64,000 nucleotides of DNA from Paraburkholderia sp. Ac-20340 (GTDB lineage Bacteria; Pseudomonadota; Gammaproteobacteria; Burkholderiales; Burkholderiaceae). The position numbers were made by a program, and so were the translations under genes. Every line of letters begins with the position of its first letter. Within the stretch, counting starts at the first letter, position 1. The notes beneath the pieces were generated by a model that saw only the letters and a program-made list of their open reading frames with translations, was not told where the DNA came from and searched no databases. Shown piece by piece: positions 8,262 through 17,249 of this stretch. The stretch spans positions 62,001-126,000 of the forward strand of contig NZ_JAAGPR010000021.1 in NCBI RefSeq assembly GCF_017104965.1. The letters are read 5' to 3'.

Positions 8262-9773
8262 TTAGTGAACGGCGCTCTCTTTCGATTGCGACGTCTGCAT
8301 CGCCGTGCTGTCCGAATCGGCGTTGCGCGGTTTATCGCCGGTATTGGCGATCCAGCCGCCGCCCAGGTACTGGTACAGATCGACGAGGTTCGTCAGCCGG
8401 TCCAGATTCGCGCTGATCAGCGACTGCTGCGCCGTATAGAGATCGGTCTGCGCGCTCAGCACCGTGAGGTAGCTGTCCACGCCGTTGCGATAACGCAGAT
8501 CGGAAAGCGTATAACGGCGCTGCTGGCTCTCGGTGTAGGCGCGCAGATCGGTGATCTGCGTGTCGTACGTGCCGCGCGCGGCCAGCCCGTCCGCCACTTC
8601 GCGGAAGGCCGTTTGAATGGCCTTTTCGTACGCGGCCACATCTTCGTCCTTTTCGAGCTTCGCCACGTCGAGGCTGGCCTTGTTCGCGCCGCCTTCGAAG
8701 ATCGGCATCGTGATCGTCGGGCCGAAGTCCCACGCAAGCTGCCCCGGCTTGAAGAGCGAGCCAAGGCTCGCGCTCGCATAACCGAATTGTCCCGTCAGGC
8801 TGATGCTCGGGAAAAACGCTGCGCGCGCCGCGCCGATATTGGCGTTGGCGGCCTTGAGCGTTTCCTCGGCTTCGAGGATGTCGGGGCGGCGCGTGAGCAG
8901 CGCGCTCGGCAGATCGGCGGGAATATCGGCGAGCAGATCCTGCGAATCCAGCGGCAGGCCTGCCGGCAGATCGGCCGGCAACGGCGCGCCCACCAGCAGC
9001 ACGAGTGCGTTTTCCGCCTGCGCGCGCAGACGCAACTGGCTCTCGTAGTTCGCATGCGCCTGCTGCATGACACCTTGCGCTTCGCGCAGATCGAGTTCGG
9101 AACCCGTGCCGGTATCGAACTCGGTCTTGGTCAGATCGTAAGACTTCTGCGCGGAATCGAGCGTGGCCTTCGTGACCTTGAGCGAGTCGTCATAGGCGAT
9201 CATCGTCAGGTACTGGTCGGCGACTTCGGAAACCAGCGTGATTTCCGCCGCCTTGCGTGCCTGCGCCGTCGACAGATAAGTATGCAGCGCCTGATTCGAG
9301 AGGCTGCGCACCTTGCCGAAGAAGTCCAGTTCCCACGACGCGCCTGCTGCCGCGTCGTAGTCGCTCGACACCGTCGCGCGGCCCACGTACGAGAGATCGG
9401 CAGGCGTGCGCGTGCGGGTGCCCGTGCCGGTCGCCGAAACCGTCGGCAGCAGATTCGCGCGTTCGATGCGGTATTGCGCGCGCGCCTGCGCCACCTTCAG
9501 CACGGAAACGCGCAGATCGCGGTTGTTTTGCAGCGCCAGCTCGATGAGCTTTTGCAGACGCGGGTCCTTGAAGAAGTCGCGCCAGCCGATATCGGCCGCC
9601 GCGTGACCCTGCGCGCTACGCGCGCCGTCCGTGGGCTGGCTGTCGTAAGCCGGCCCGCCCGGATACGTCGATGAAACCGGCGCAGCCGGCTGCGTGTAAT
9701 GCGGCGCCAGTGTGCATGCCGAGGTGAAGCAAACCACTGCCGCAGCCAGCGCGCTCAAGGTGAGCTTATTCAT
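8262..9773 (-). CDS. oprB: RND efflux outer-membrane lipoprotein (OprB/NodT family)
   Basis: 503 residues, a TolC-like channel. The N terminus is a lipoprotein signal, MNKLTLSALAAAVVCFTSAC, with the lipobox Cys at residue 20. Two outer membrane efflux repeats follow, marked by IELALQNNRDLRVSVLKVAQ and the LLTRRPDILEAEETLKAANA segment. It is the last gene of a three-gene minus-strand operon and overlaps the inner-membrane pump gene by 8 bp. The arrangement with a divergent TetR gene matches BpeAB-OprB of Burkholderia pseudomallei; that identification rests on order and family, not on a search. Confidence 0.85.
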   Translation of the reverse strand: MNKLTLSALAAAVVCFTSACTLAPHYTQPAAPVSSTYPGGPAYDSQPTDGARSAQGHAAADIGWRDFFKDPRLQKLIELALQNNRDLRVSVLKVAQARAQYRIERANLLPTVSATGTGTRTRTPADLSYVGRATVSSDYDAAAGASWELDFFGKVRSLSNQALHTYLSTAQARKAAEITLVSEVADQYLTMIAYDDSLKVTKATLDSAQKSYDLTKTEFDTGTGSELDLREAQGVMQQAHANYESQLRLRAQAENALVLLVGAPLPADLPAGLPLDSQDLLADIPADLPSALLTRRPDILEAEETLKAANANIGAARAAFFPSISLTGQFGYASASLGSLFKPGQLAWDFGPTITMPIFEGGANKASLDVAKLEKDEDVAAYEKAIQTAFREVADGLAARGTYDTQITDLRAYTESQQRRYTLSDLRYRNGVDSYLTVLSAQTDLYTAQQSLISANLDRLTNLVDLYQYLGGGWIANTGDKPRNADSDSTAMQTSQSKESAVH

Positions 9774-12700
9774 GGCTGTCCTCCTGCACGTGCGCCGTAT
9801 CGGCGCTGCCTTGTTCGTCCTGCTTCGACGAGCCGAATTTCGAACGAATAACTACGTAGAACATCGGAATCATGAAAATGGCGAGGAATGTGGCCGTGAA
9901 CATACCGCCGATCACGCCCGTACCAATCGCATGCTGCGAAGCCGAACCCGCGCCGTTGCTGATCGACAGCGGCAGCACGCCCAGCACGAAGGCCATCGAC
10001 GTCATCAGGATCGGACGCAGTCGCAGACGCGCCGCTTCCAGCGCCGCCGCAACAGCGGTCATGCCATGCTGCTCCTGCAATTCGCGCGCGAATTCCACAA
10101 TCAGAATCGCGTTCTTCGCGGACAGACCCACCGTCGTCAACAGCCCCACCTGGAAGAACACATCGTTTTCGAGCCCGCGCATCGTCACGGCCAGCAGCGC
10201 GCCGATCACACCGAGCGGCACCACCAGAATCACCGCGAACGGAATCGACCAGCTTTCATACAGCGCGGCGAGACACAGGAACACCACGATGATCGAAATC
10301 GCGTAGAGGAACGGCGCCTGGCTGCCCGACTGGATTTCCTGGAACGACAGACCCGTCCACGAATAACCGATCCCTGCCGGCAGTTTCGAAGCGATCTGTT
10401 CCATTGCGCTCATGGCCTGACCGGTCGATTTACCCGATGCGGCCTGCCCCTGGATTTCCAGCGACGAAATACCGTTGTAGCGTTCGAGCTTGGGCGAACC
10501 GAACGTCCACTTGCCCTTTGCGAAGGCGGTGAACGGCACCATCGTGCCCGACGAGCCACGCACATACCAGCGGCCCAGATCGTCCGGGTTCATACGGAAC
10601 GGGCCATCGGCCTGCACGTAGACGCGTTTGATACGGCCATCGGTATCGAGGAAGTTGTTGATGTACTTCGAACCCCACGCGATCGAGAACGTATCGTCGA
10701 TGTCGGAGGCGGCCACGCCCATGGCTTCGGCCTTCTCGCGATCGATATCGACCTTGTATTGCGGCGTGTCGCTCAGACCGTTCGGGCGCACCAGCGCAAG
10801 ATCCGGATTCTTCGCCGCCATCGCCAGCAACTGGTTACGCGCGGCCATCAGCTTCTCGTGACCAAGCGAAGCGTTGTCGGTCAGTTCGAAGTCGAAGCCC
10901 GAAGCCGTACCCAGTTCAGGAATCGACGGCGGGTTGATCGGAATGACCGTGGCGTCCTTGTCGTTCGCGAAGTGCTTGAACACGCGGCCCACCAGCGCCT
11001 GGACCTTTTCGTCCGACGAGCGGCGCTTCGAGAAGTCCTTCATCTGCACGAAGACCATCCCCGAGTTCTGACCACGGCCCGCGAAGTTGAAGCCGTTCAC
11101 CGTGAACACGGATTCGACGATGTTCTTCTCGTCCGTGAGCAGATAGTCGGTCACGGCCTTGAGCGAGCGTGCCGTGGTTTCCTGGGTCGAGCCCGGCGGC
11201 GTCTGCACCTGCACGAACATCGTGCCCTGGTCCTCATCGGGCAGGAACGACTTCGGCAGACGCACGAACAGGAAGCCCACGCCGACGATCACCGCGAGAT
11301 AGATCACCAGCCAGCGGCCCGAGCGGCGAATCACATGCTGCACGCCGCCGTGGTACTTGTCGCGGCTCTTGTCGAAGGTGCGATTGAACCAGCCGAAGAA
11401 ACCCTTCTTCTCTTCGTGATGACCCTTGGGAATCGGCTTCAGAAGGGTCGCGCACAGCGCCGGCGTGAGAATCAGCGCGACCAGCACGGACAGCACCATC
11501 GCCGCCACGATCGTCAGCGAGAACTGACGATAGATGGCGCCCACCGAGCCGCCCGAGAAGGCCACCGGCACGAACACCGCCGAGAGCACCAGCGCCACAC
11601 CCACCAGCGCGCCGGTAATCTGGCCCATTGCCTTGCGTGTGGCTTCCTTCGGCGACAAGCCTTCTTCCACCATCACGCGTTCGACGTTCTCCACCACCAC
11701 GATCGCATCGTCCACCAGCAGACCGATCGCCAGCACGAGCCCGAACATCGACAGCGTGTTGATCGAGAAGCCCACCGCGTTCATGATCGCGAACGTGCCC
11801 AGCAGCACCACCGGCACCGCGATCGTCGGGATCAGCGTGGCGCGCAGGTTCTGCAGGAACAGATACATCACGAGGAACACCAGCACGATGCCTTCCAGCA
11901 GCGTCTTGACCACTTCCTCGATCGACAGACGCACGAACGGCGTGGTGTCGTACGGATACTTCACGACCAGGCCGTGCGGGAAGTTCTTCGACAGCTCGGC
12001 GAGCTTGGCCTGCACCAGCTTTTCGGTCTGCAGCGCATTGGCGCCCGTCGCAAGCTGAATACCGAAGCCGGCTGCCGGCGCACCGTTGTACTTGGTGTCG
12101 AAGTTATAGTTTTCGCCGCCCAGTTCGATACGCGCCACATCCCTCAGACGCACCTGCGAGCCGTCCTGGTTCACCTTCAGCAACACGTTGCCGAATTCTT
12201 CCGGGGTCCGAAGGAACGACGCTTCCGTGATGGTCGCCTGCATCGCCTGGCCCTTCACGGCAGGCGTGCCGCCGATCGAACCGGCCGCCACCTGGACGTT
12301 CTGGTTCGTGATCGCCGTTTCGACATCGACAGGCGTGAGTGCGTATTGATTCAGCTTGTTGGCGTCGAGCCACACGCGCATCGAGAACTGCGTGCCGAAC
12401 AGCGTCACCGTGCCCACACCATCCACGCGGCTAAGCGGGTCCTCGATATGCGAGGCCACGTAATTCGCGAGATCGTAGCGGTCCATGCTGCCGTCGGCGG
12501 ACACGAAGGCCATCACCATCAGGAAGCTGCTGCTGGACTTCGTGACCTTGATACCGGCTTCCTGCACCACGGTCGGCAGCACCGGCGTCGCCAGTTGCAG
12601 CTTGTTCTGCACCTGCACCTGCGCGATGTCGGGATTGGTGCCCGCCGCGAAGGTCAGCGTGATCGTCGCCGCGCCCGAATCGTCGGAAGTCGACGACATG

Positions 12701-12930
12701 TACAGCAGATGGTCGAGACCGCTCATCTGCTGTTCGATCACCTGCGTTACGGTGTCTTCGACGGTCTTTGCCGAAGCGCCCGAATAGCTCGCGCTGATCT
12801 GGATGGAAGGCGGCGCGATCGTCGGATACTGCGCCACCGGCAAGTTGAAAATAGAAGCCGCGCCCGTCATCATCAGGATGATCGCGATCACCCAGGCGAA
12901 GATCGGCCGGTCAATAAAGAATCGTGCCAT
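9766..12930 (-). CDS. bpeB: RND multidrug efflux pump, HAE1 family inner-membrane subunit
   Basis: 1054 residues, the normal size for AcrB/MexB-type proton-driven pumps. It starts MARFFIDRPIFAWVIAIILM, carries the proton-relay pair in GLLVDDAIVVVENV within transmembrane helix 4, two large periplasmic loops, and ends with the LTTVGLSAKNAILIVEFA and RPILMTSMAF motifs. Substrates of the family are hydrophobic antibiotics, dyes and sometimes signalling molecules. The start is 11 bp after the stop of the adaptor gene, and its end overlaps the outer-membrane gene by 8 bp. By context and family it is the BpeB counterpart, though several HAE1 pumps exist in this group. Confidence 0.93.
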   Translation of the reverse strand: MARFFIDRPIFAWVIAIILMMTGAASIFNLPVAQYPTIAPPSIQISASYSGASAKTVEDTVTQVIEQQMSGLDHLLYMSSTSDDSGAATITLTFAAGTNPDIAQVQVQNKLQLATPVLPTVVQEAGIKVTKSSSSFLMVMAFVSADGSMDRYDLANYVASHIEDPLSRVDGVGTVTLFGTQFSMRVWLDANKLNQYALTPVDVETAITNQNVQVAAGSIGGTPAVKGQAMQATITEASFLRTPEEFGNVLLKVNQDGSQVRLRDVARIELGGENYNFDTKYNGAPAAGFGIQLATGANALQTEKLVQAKLAELSKNFPHGLVVKYPYDTTPFVRLSIEEVVKTLLEGIVLVFLVMYLFLQNLRATLIPTIAVPVVLLGTFAIMNAVGFSINTLSMFGLVLAIGLLVDDAIVVVENVERVMVEEGLSPKEATRKAMGQITGALVGVALVLSAVFVPVAFSGGSVGAIYRQFSLTIVAAMVLSVLVALILTPALCATLLKPIPKGHHEEKKGFFGWFNRTFDKSRDKYHGGVQHVIRRSGRWLVIYLAVIVGVGFLFVRLPKSFLPDEDQGTMFVQVQTPPGSTQETTARSLKAVTDYLLTDEKNIVESVFTVNGFNFAGRGQNSGMVFVQMKDFSKRRSSDEKVQALVGRVFKHFANDKDATVIPINPPSIPELGTASGFDFELTDNASLGHEKLMAARNQLLAMAAKNPDLALVRPNGLSDTPQYKVDIDREKAEAMGVAASDIDDTFSIAWGSKYINNFLDTDGRIKRVYVQADGPFRMNPDDLGRWYVRGSSGTMVPFTAFAKGKWTFGSPKLERYNGISSLEIQGQAASGKSTGQAMSAMEQIASKLPAGIGYSWTGLSFQEIQSGSQAPFLYAISIIVVFLCLAALYESWSIPFAVILVVPLGVIGALLAVTMRGLENDVFFQVGLLTTVGLSAKNAILIVEFARELQEQHGMTAVAAALEAARLRLRPILMTSMAFVLGVLPLSISNGAGSASQHAIGTGVIGGMFTATFLAIFMIPMFYVVIRSKFGSSKQDEQGSADTAHVQEDSHE

Positions 12931-12941
12931 TCAGTCCACCC

Positions 12942-14189
12942 TCACGCTGCGCCGGCGGATGCGGCAGACGCGGCCACGGGTGCCGAAGCCGATGCAGGCG
13001 TAGCGGCCACTGCAGCGGCAGCGGGCGTTGCGCCCTGATCGACGGTCTTGACGGTCGCGCCAGGCTGCACCTTCATGCCGCCTGCCACCACCACGCGATC
13101 GCCTGCCTGAAGGCCTTTTTCGATAATCCAGTTATCGTTGGTCACGCCGCCCGTGGTGAGCTGGCGCGATTCGATCTTGTTCTGCGCGTTGACGACGTAA
13201 GCCGTCGCATTGCCCTTCTGGTCGTGCTGAACGGCGGCTTCGGGCAGCAGCACGGCCTGCTCGTTATAGCCTTCGTCGATACGCGCGCGCACGTACATGC
13301 CAGGCAGCAGCACGTTTTGCGGATTGTCGAACGTCGCACGCACGGTGACCGAACCGGTGGTCTGATCGACGGTGACATCGGAGAATTCGAGGTTGCCTTC
13401 GCCTTGATACGGCTGGCCGTCTTCCAGAATCAGTTGCACCTTCGCGGCGTGCGGCCCGGTCAGCGTGACCTTGCCTTCGGCGGCGGCGCGGCGCAGTTTC
13501 AGGCCATCGACGCTCGATTGCGTGAGGTCCACATACACGTGATCGAGCTGCTGCACAGTGGCGAGTTCGGTCGCGCCGCTCGACTGCACATACGCGCCCG
13601 GCGTCACCGACGACTTGCCGATGCGGCCCGTGATCGGCGAATACACCGAGGTATAGCCAAGGTTGATCTGCGCGGTTTCGACGCTGGCGGCGTCGGCTTC
13701 CACATCGGCCTGCGCTTCGCCCGCCGATGCCACGGCGTTGTCGTAGTCCTGCTTGCTGACCGCGTTGGCTGCAACCAGCACCTTGTAACGATCGGCTTGC
13801 GCCTGCGCGGCGATCAGCGTGGCGCGCGCCTTGGCAAGCGTCGCCTTGGCGTTGTCGAGCGTGGCCTGATACGGCGCGGGATCGATCTGATAAAGCAGTT
13901 GCCCGGCCTTCACCTGGCTGCCTTCGACGAAGGTGCGCTTGAGCACGATGCCCGTCGCGCGCGCCTGCACTTCGGCGACCAGATGCGCGCTCACGCGGCC
14001 CGGCAGTTCGACGGAAACAGGTACGGCTGTGGTCTGCACGCGCATCACGTTGACTTCGGGCGTGGCGGCGGCGGTGGATTGCGGCTTGTCCGAACAGGCG
14101 GCAAGACCGATGGTGGCGCACACGAGTGCGATGGCGCGGATGATGGGTGTTCCCGGTGTGATGGCGTGAATTCCTGAATGTCTTGTCAT
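12942..14189 (-). CDS. bpeA: RND efflux periplasmic adaptor lipoprotein
   Basis: 415 residues from the ATG at 14189. The signal ends in a lipobox LAAC (IIRAIALVCATIGLAAC), then a membrane-fusion protein: barrel-sandwich strands GIVLKRTFVEGSQVKAGQLLYQID, a long alpha hairpin rich in A/K/Q, and the GRIGKSSVTPGAYV half-motif. It links the inner pump to the outer channel. The frame stays open to 14369; an ATG at 14246 is a possible alternative start, but 14189 gives a signal peptide of normal length. The C terminus is an Ala/Pro/Ser-rich tail. First gene of the pump operon, divergent from the TetR gene. Confidence 0.9.
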   Translation of the reverse strand: MTRHSGIHAITPGTPIIRAIALVCATIGLAACSDKPQSTAAATPEVNVMRVQTTAVPVSVELPGRVSAHLVAEVQARATGIVLKRTFVEGSQVKAGQLLYQIDPAPYQATLDNAKATLAKARATLIAAQAQADRYKVLVAANAVSKQDYDNAVASAGEAQADVEADAASVETAQINLGYTSVYSPITGRIGKSSVTPGAYVQSSGATELATVQQLDHVYVDLTQSSVDGLKLRRAAAEGKVTLTGPHAAKVQLILEDGQPYQGEGNLEFSDVTVDQTTGSVTVRATFDNPQNVLLPGMYVRARIDEGYNEQAVLLPEAAVQHDQKGNATAYVVNAQNKIESRQLTTGGVTNDNWIIEKGLQAGDRVVVAGGMKVQPGATVKTVDQGATPAAAAVAATPASASAPVAASAASAGAA

Positions 14190-14286
14190 ATTCGCTTGAG
14201 GCGCGGCGGGCTTGCGGCCCTGCTGGCTTACCAATCCCTTAAACATTGCTTCACGCGCAATGTACGCGGCAAAACAAAGCGCCGGG

Positions 14287-14308
14287 TTACGGTACAAACG
14301 CTCCGTAA
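14287..14308. promoter_or_regulatory. Probable TetR operator in the pump/regulator intergenic region
   Basis: TTACGG at 14287-14292 and CCGTAA at 14303-14308 form a perfect inverted repeat with a 10-bp spacer, between the divergent adaptor and TetR genes. Size and position fit an AcrR-type operator. Binding is inferred from position and symmetry only. Confidence 0.55.
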
Positions 14309-14468
14309 GATTCACTAAGCAAACGCCGAAAACGGACTGATAAGATCGGCCCGACTTGATGCCCGGCATGCGTGCACGCCTTGTCGAAAGGGCTACGCGG
14401 CGGGGTCGGATTCCGGTTGCGTGCGCAGTTCAGGCACGTCACACGGACGATTTGAAGGGTTGTTTGAT

Positions 14469-15149
14469 ATGAGAAGGACGAGAGAGCAGTCGCTGGCATT
14501 GCGCAAAACGCTACTCGACTGCGCGGAGCAGATCTTCGCGCGCAAGGGCTTTGCGCAGACCACGCTCGACGAAATCGCCGCGAAAGCCGGCGTGACGCGC
14601 GGCGCGATTTACGTGCACTTCAAGAGCAAGGCCGAAGTGTTCGAAGCGCTGTTCGAGCGGCCCGATCTCACGCTCGCGCCCTTCGATCTGGGCTTGCGTC
14701 CCGCCACCATCCGGCCGATGGCGTGGCTCGCGCAGGAGCTGCGCAGCAAGCTCAAACGCATGCTGGGCAACCGCTCGGCGCGCCGTCTTTACGGCATCGC
14801 GCTCGCCGACGCCGAATCGGTGCGTCGCAATGCCGCACTCGCCAAACGCATGGAAGCGGCGGTAGCCATTGCCGAACTGAAAATCGCCGATGTGCTCGGC
14901 GATGCCGCGCGCTGCGGCGAGATCGACATGTCGCTGGATATGCCGGCGTCAGCGCGCTTCATCTATGCCGCGCTCACCGGTTTCTTCTGCCGCCAGCTCG
15001 CGGGCGGCCAGCCCGGCGCCGACGATCTGCTCGTCGCGCGCGTGGTGGAAACGGTGCTCTGCTGCGTACAGCTCAGCACTCCCGATCATCTTTCCCAGCA
15101 GCCCGTGTACCGTCCGGGCATGACCGTTCAATCCGCCTTGCGCGGGTAG
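14469..15149 (+). CDS. bpeR: TetR/AcrR-family repressor of the RND pump
   Basis: 226 residues. The N-terminal HTH reads ILD-like helices followed by FAQTTLDEIAAKAGVTRGAIYVHFKSKAEVFEALF, the classical AcrR pattern. The ATG at 14469 is chosen because GAAGGG precedes it and the HTH then begins near residue 10. It is divergent from the pump operon, the standard arrangement for a local repressor that releases DNA when a pump substrate binds its C-terminal domain. Its 3' end overlaps the 3' end of the converging sensor-kinase gene by 22 bp. BpeR is the counterpart by context. Confidence 0.88.
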   Translation: MRRTREQSLALRKTLLDCAEQIFARKGFAQTTLDEIAAKAGVTRGAIYVHFKSKAEVFEALFERPDLTLAPFDLGLRPATIRPMAWLAQELRSKLKRMLGNRSARRLYGIALADAESVRRNAALAKRMEAAVAIAELKIADVLGDAARCGEIDMSLDMPASARFIYAALTGFFCRQLAGGQPGADDLLVARVVETVLCCVQLSTPDHLSQQPVYRPGMTVQSALRG

Positions 15150-16390
15150 GGAAAACTCATCGTTACGACGAGGCCGCCTTGCGCGGCGTTGGACACGTCC
15201 ATCGTGCCGTCGTGTTGACGCACGAGCCGGCGCACGATCGCAAGACCCAGCCCGCAATGCGCTTCGCCACTGCGCGCCGCGTCGAGACGCACGAACGGCC
15301 GCTGCACGCGATGCAGGTCGTCTTCGGGCACGCCCGCGCCGTGATCGCGCACGCGCAGCACGTAACGGCCCTCTTCTTTTGACGTCGATACTTCCACGGG
15401 CGGCTCGCCATAGGTGAGCGCGTTTTCGATCAAATTCGACAGCATGCGGTCGAGATCGACGGCGGGCAACTGGAAGCCTTCGCCTGCACGCAGATCGAGT
15501 TTCACCAGCGCATCGTCGTCCTGTTGCGCGCCGTAATCGCGGCGGCAATGCTCTTCCACTCCCACAAAAGCCGACTGATTCACGCTCTCGCGCGCGAAGT
15601 CCAGAAACTGCGTGACGATGCGCGACATCGATTCGGTTTCGCGCAGCAAGGCGGCGCGGTCGGTGTCGGTGGTGAGCAGATCGGCGCGTAACTGCATGCG
15701 CGTAATAGGCGTGCGCAGATCGTGCGCGATGCCCGCCAGCATGACCGAGCGCTCGCGCTCCGCTTCCGCCAGTTCGCTCACCATATCGTTGAAATCGCTG
15801 GCGAGTTCGCGCAATTCGCGCGGCCCCGCTTCAGCCACACGATGCACGCCCCGGCCGATGCGATATTCGCGCGCCGCCCGCGCAAGCGAACGCACAGGCC
15901 GCTGCACCTGCCAGGCAAAAATCACCGCGACGATCACGGCGGCAATCAGCGTCAGCGCCGAAAAGCCCATGAAATGGCTGAGCGGCGGCATGAAGCCCGG
16001 CATCATGATCCAGTACGGCGCGTTCTGCCTGCGTATCCAGACGTTGCCGTTATCCGGCTCGACCACCACATGGCCGCCCGGCCCGAGTCGCGGCCGCAAC
16101 GTCTCTTCCAGCGGCCCCGACGAATCCGTGCACGGCGCGGGGCAACCTTCGGCCACGGCATGCTCCGCGCTGACATAGCGGATGCCCAGCGTTTGCGCGA
16201 CCTGGTCGGCGAGCACGGGATCACGCTCGCGCACCTGTGCGGCCACCATCATATTGTTGAGCGAGCGCTGCGCATCGATCTTCGCGCGCGCCTGATCGAT
16301 CAGCAGCAGCGCCATGAAATGCACGGCCACGATCAGGCCCACCGTCATCAGCGAAAGACGGATGAACAGCGTGTCAAAGGTCCGCTTCAT
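15128..16390 (-). CDS. Sensor histidine kinase, EnvZ-like
   Basis: 420 residues. Transmembrane helices at about 8-30 and 142-162 bracket a periplasmic domain of roughly 110 residues containing two cysteines (EGCPAPCTD). A HAMP linker follows, then the phosphoacceptor H223 in IAHDLRTPITRMQ, the N box SNLIENALTYG and the ATP-binding GLGLAIVRRLV. The ATG at 16390 overlaps the response-regulator gene by 17 bp; the frame continues to a TTG at 16414. It phosphorylates the partner at 16374-17111. The stimulus is unknown; the CxxxC pair could respond to redox or metal. The 3' end overlaps the converging TetR gene. Confidence 0.93.
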   Translation of the reverse strand: MKRTFDTLFIRLSLMTVGLIVAVHFMALLLIDQARAKIDAQRSLNNMMVAAQVRERDPVLADQVAQTLGIRYVSAEHAVAEGCPAPCTDSSGPLEETLRPRLGPGGHVVVEPDNGNVWIRRQNAPYWIMMPGFMPPLSHFMGFSALTLIAAVIVAVIFAWQVQRPVRSLARAAREYRIGRGVHRVAEAGPRELRELASDFNDMVSELAEAERERSVMLAGIAHDLRTPITRMQLRADLLTTDTDRAALLRETESMSRIVTQFLDFARESVNQSAFVGVEEHCRRDYGAQQDDDALVKLDLRAGEGFQLPAVDLDRMLSNLIENALTYGEPPVEVSTSKEEGRYVLRVRDHGAGVPEDDLHRVQRPFVRLDAARSGEAHCGLGLAIVRRLVRQHDGTMDVSNAAQGGLVVTMSFPYPRKAD

Positions 16391-17111
16391 CGGCGTCGTC
16401 TTCGTCGGGAACAAACATGTAGCCGACGCCGCGCATCGTCTGCAGGCGGCGCGGGTTGGACGGATCGACTTCGATCAGACGACGCAGACGCCAGACCGGC
16501 ACGTCGATGCCGCGCTCGGTCACTTCGGCGCCCGGGCCGTGCAGCAGATCGAGCAGACGCGCGCGCGAGAGCGTTTCCATCGGATGCTGGGCGAACACTT
16601 CGAGCATGGCGTATTCGGCGCCGGTCAGTTTGACCGGCTCGCCCTCGCGCAGCAGCGTGCGCGTGGCGAAGTTCAGCTCGAACGGACCAAAGCGGCACGG
16701 CGCGCGCCGCTCGGCGGGCGCGCCGCGGTCGGGATCGCCCTGGCGGCGCAGCACCGCGCGGATGCGCGCGAGCAGTTCCTGCGGCATGAACGGCTTGCCG
16801 AGGTAATCGTCCGCGCCCAGTTCGAGGCCGACCACGCGATCGGTGCCATCGGCGCGCGCCGTGAGCATGATGACGGGAATGCGGTCGCCGCGCCCGCGCA
16901 GCTCCTTGAGCGCCGTGAGGCCGTCGACGCCCGGCATCATCACGTCGAGAACGATGACCGAAGGCCGCTCGCGTTCGAGCCGGCGTTCGAGCTGCATCGC
17001 ATCGTGCAGCACGGAAAATTCGATATTGCGTTGCTGGAAGAAGGCGCGCAGAAGATCGCGCAGCGCTTCGTCGTCGTCGACCAGCAGGACCTGGAATTCA
17101 GGATCGGACAT
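16374..17111 (-). CDS. OmpR-family response regulator
   Basis: 245 residues. The receiver domain shows the acidic pair D12-D13, phosphoacceptor D56 in VIVLDVMMPG, T84 and K106 in GKPFMP. The C-terminal winged helix ends with RLQTMRGVGYMF. The ATG at 17111 has a strong GGAGG site 8 bases upstream. It is the first gene of a two-gene operon with the kinase, which it overlaps. The family binds direct repeats and activates or represses sigma-70 promoters. I do not assign it to a named system, since several OmpR-like regulators exist in Burkholderiaceae and no target gene is adjacent. Confidence 0.94.
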   Translation of the reverse strand: MSDPEFQVLLVDDDEALRDLLRAFFQQRNIEFSVLHDAMQLERRLERERPSVIVLDVMMPGVDGLTALKELRGRGDRIPVIMLTARADGTDRVVGLELGADDYLGKPFMPQELLARIRAVLRRQGDPDRGAPAERRAPCRFGPFELNFATRTLLREGEPVKLTGAEYAMLEVFAQHPMETLSRARLLDLLHGPGAEVTERGIDVPVWRLRRLIEVDPSNPRRLQTMRGVGYMFVPDEDDADEADL

Positions 17112-17249
17112 CGGGTGCGCCTCCGGGGACGGCAAGGCAACGATCAACGTGCCGGCAAACGGGTTTCTGCTGAAAATTCAATGGCAAAGCGTGTCAGGCA
17201 AAAAGATGCGGCGCGTATCAAAACGACTATTTTGCCCTGGTCACGCCGG

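Noticed and set aside
7953..9674. Plus-strand open frame of 573 codons
   Set aside because: Antisense to lysR and the outer-membrane channel gene; Arg/His-rich and without domains.
9712..13038. Plus-strand open frame of 1108 codons
   Set aside because: It is antisense to the RND pump genes, extremely His/Arg/Gln-rich and has no recognisable domain; it is a codon-bias shadow.
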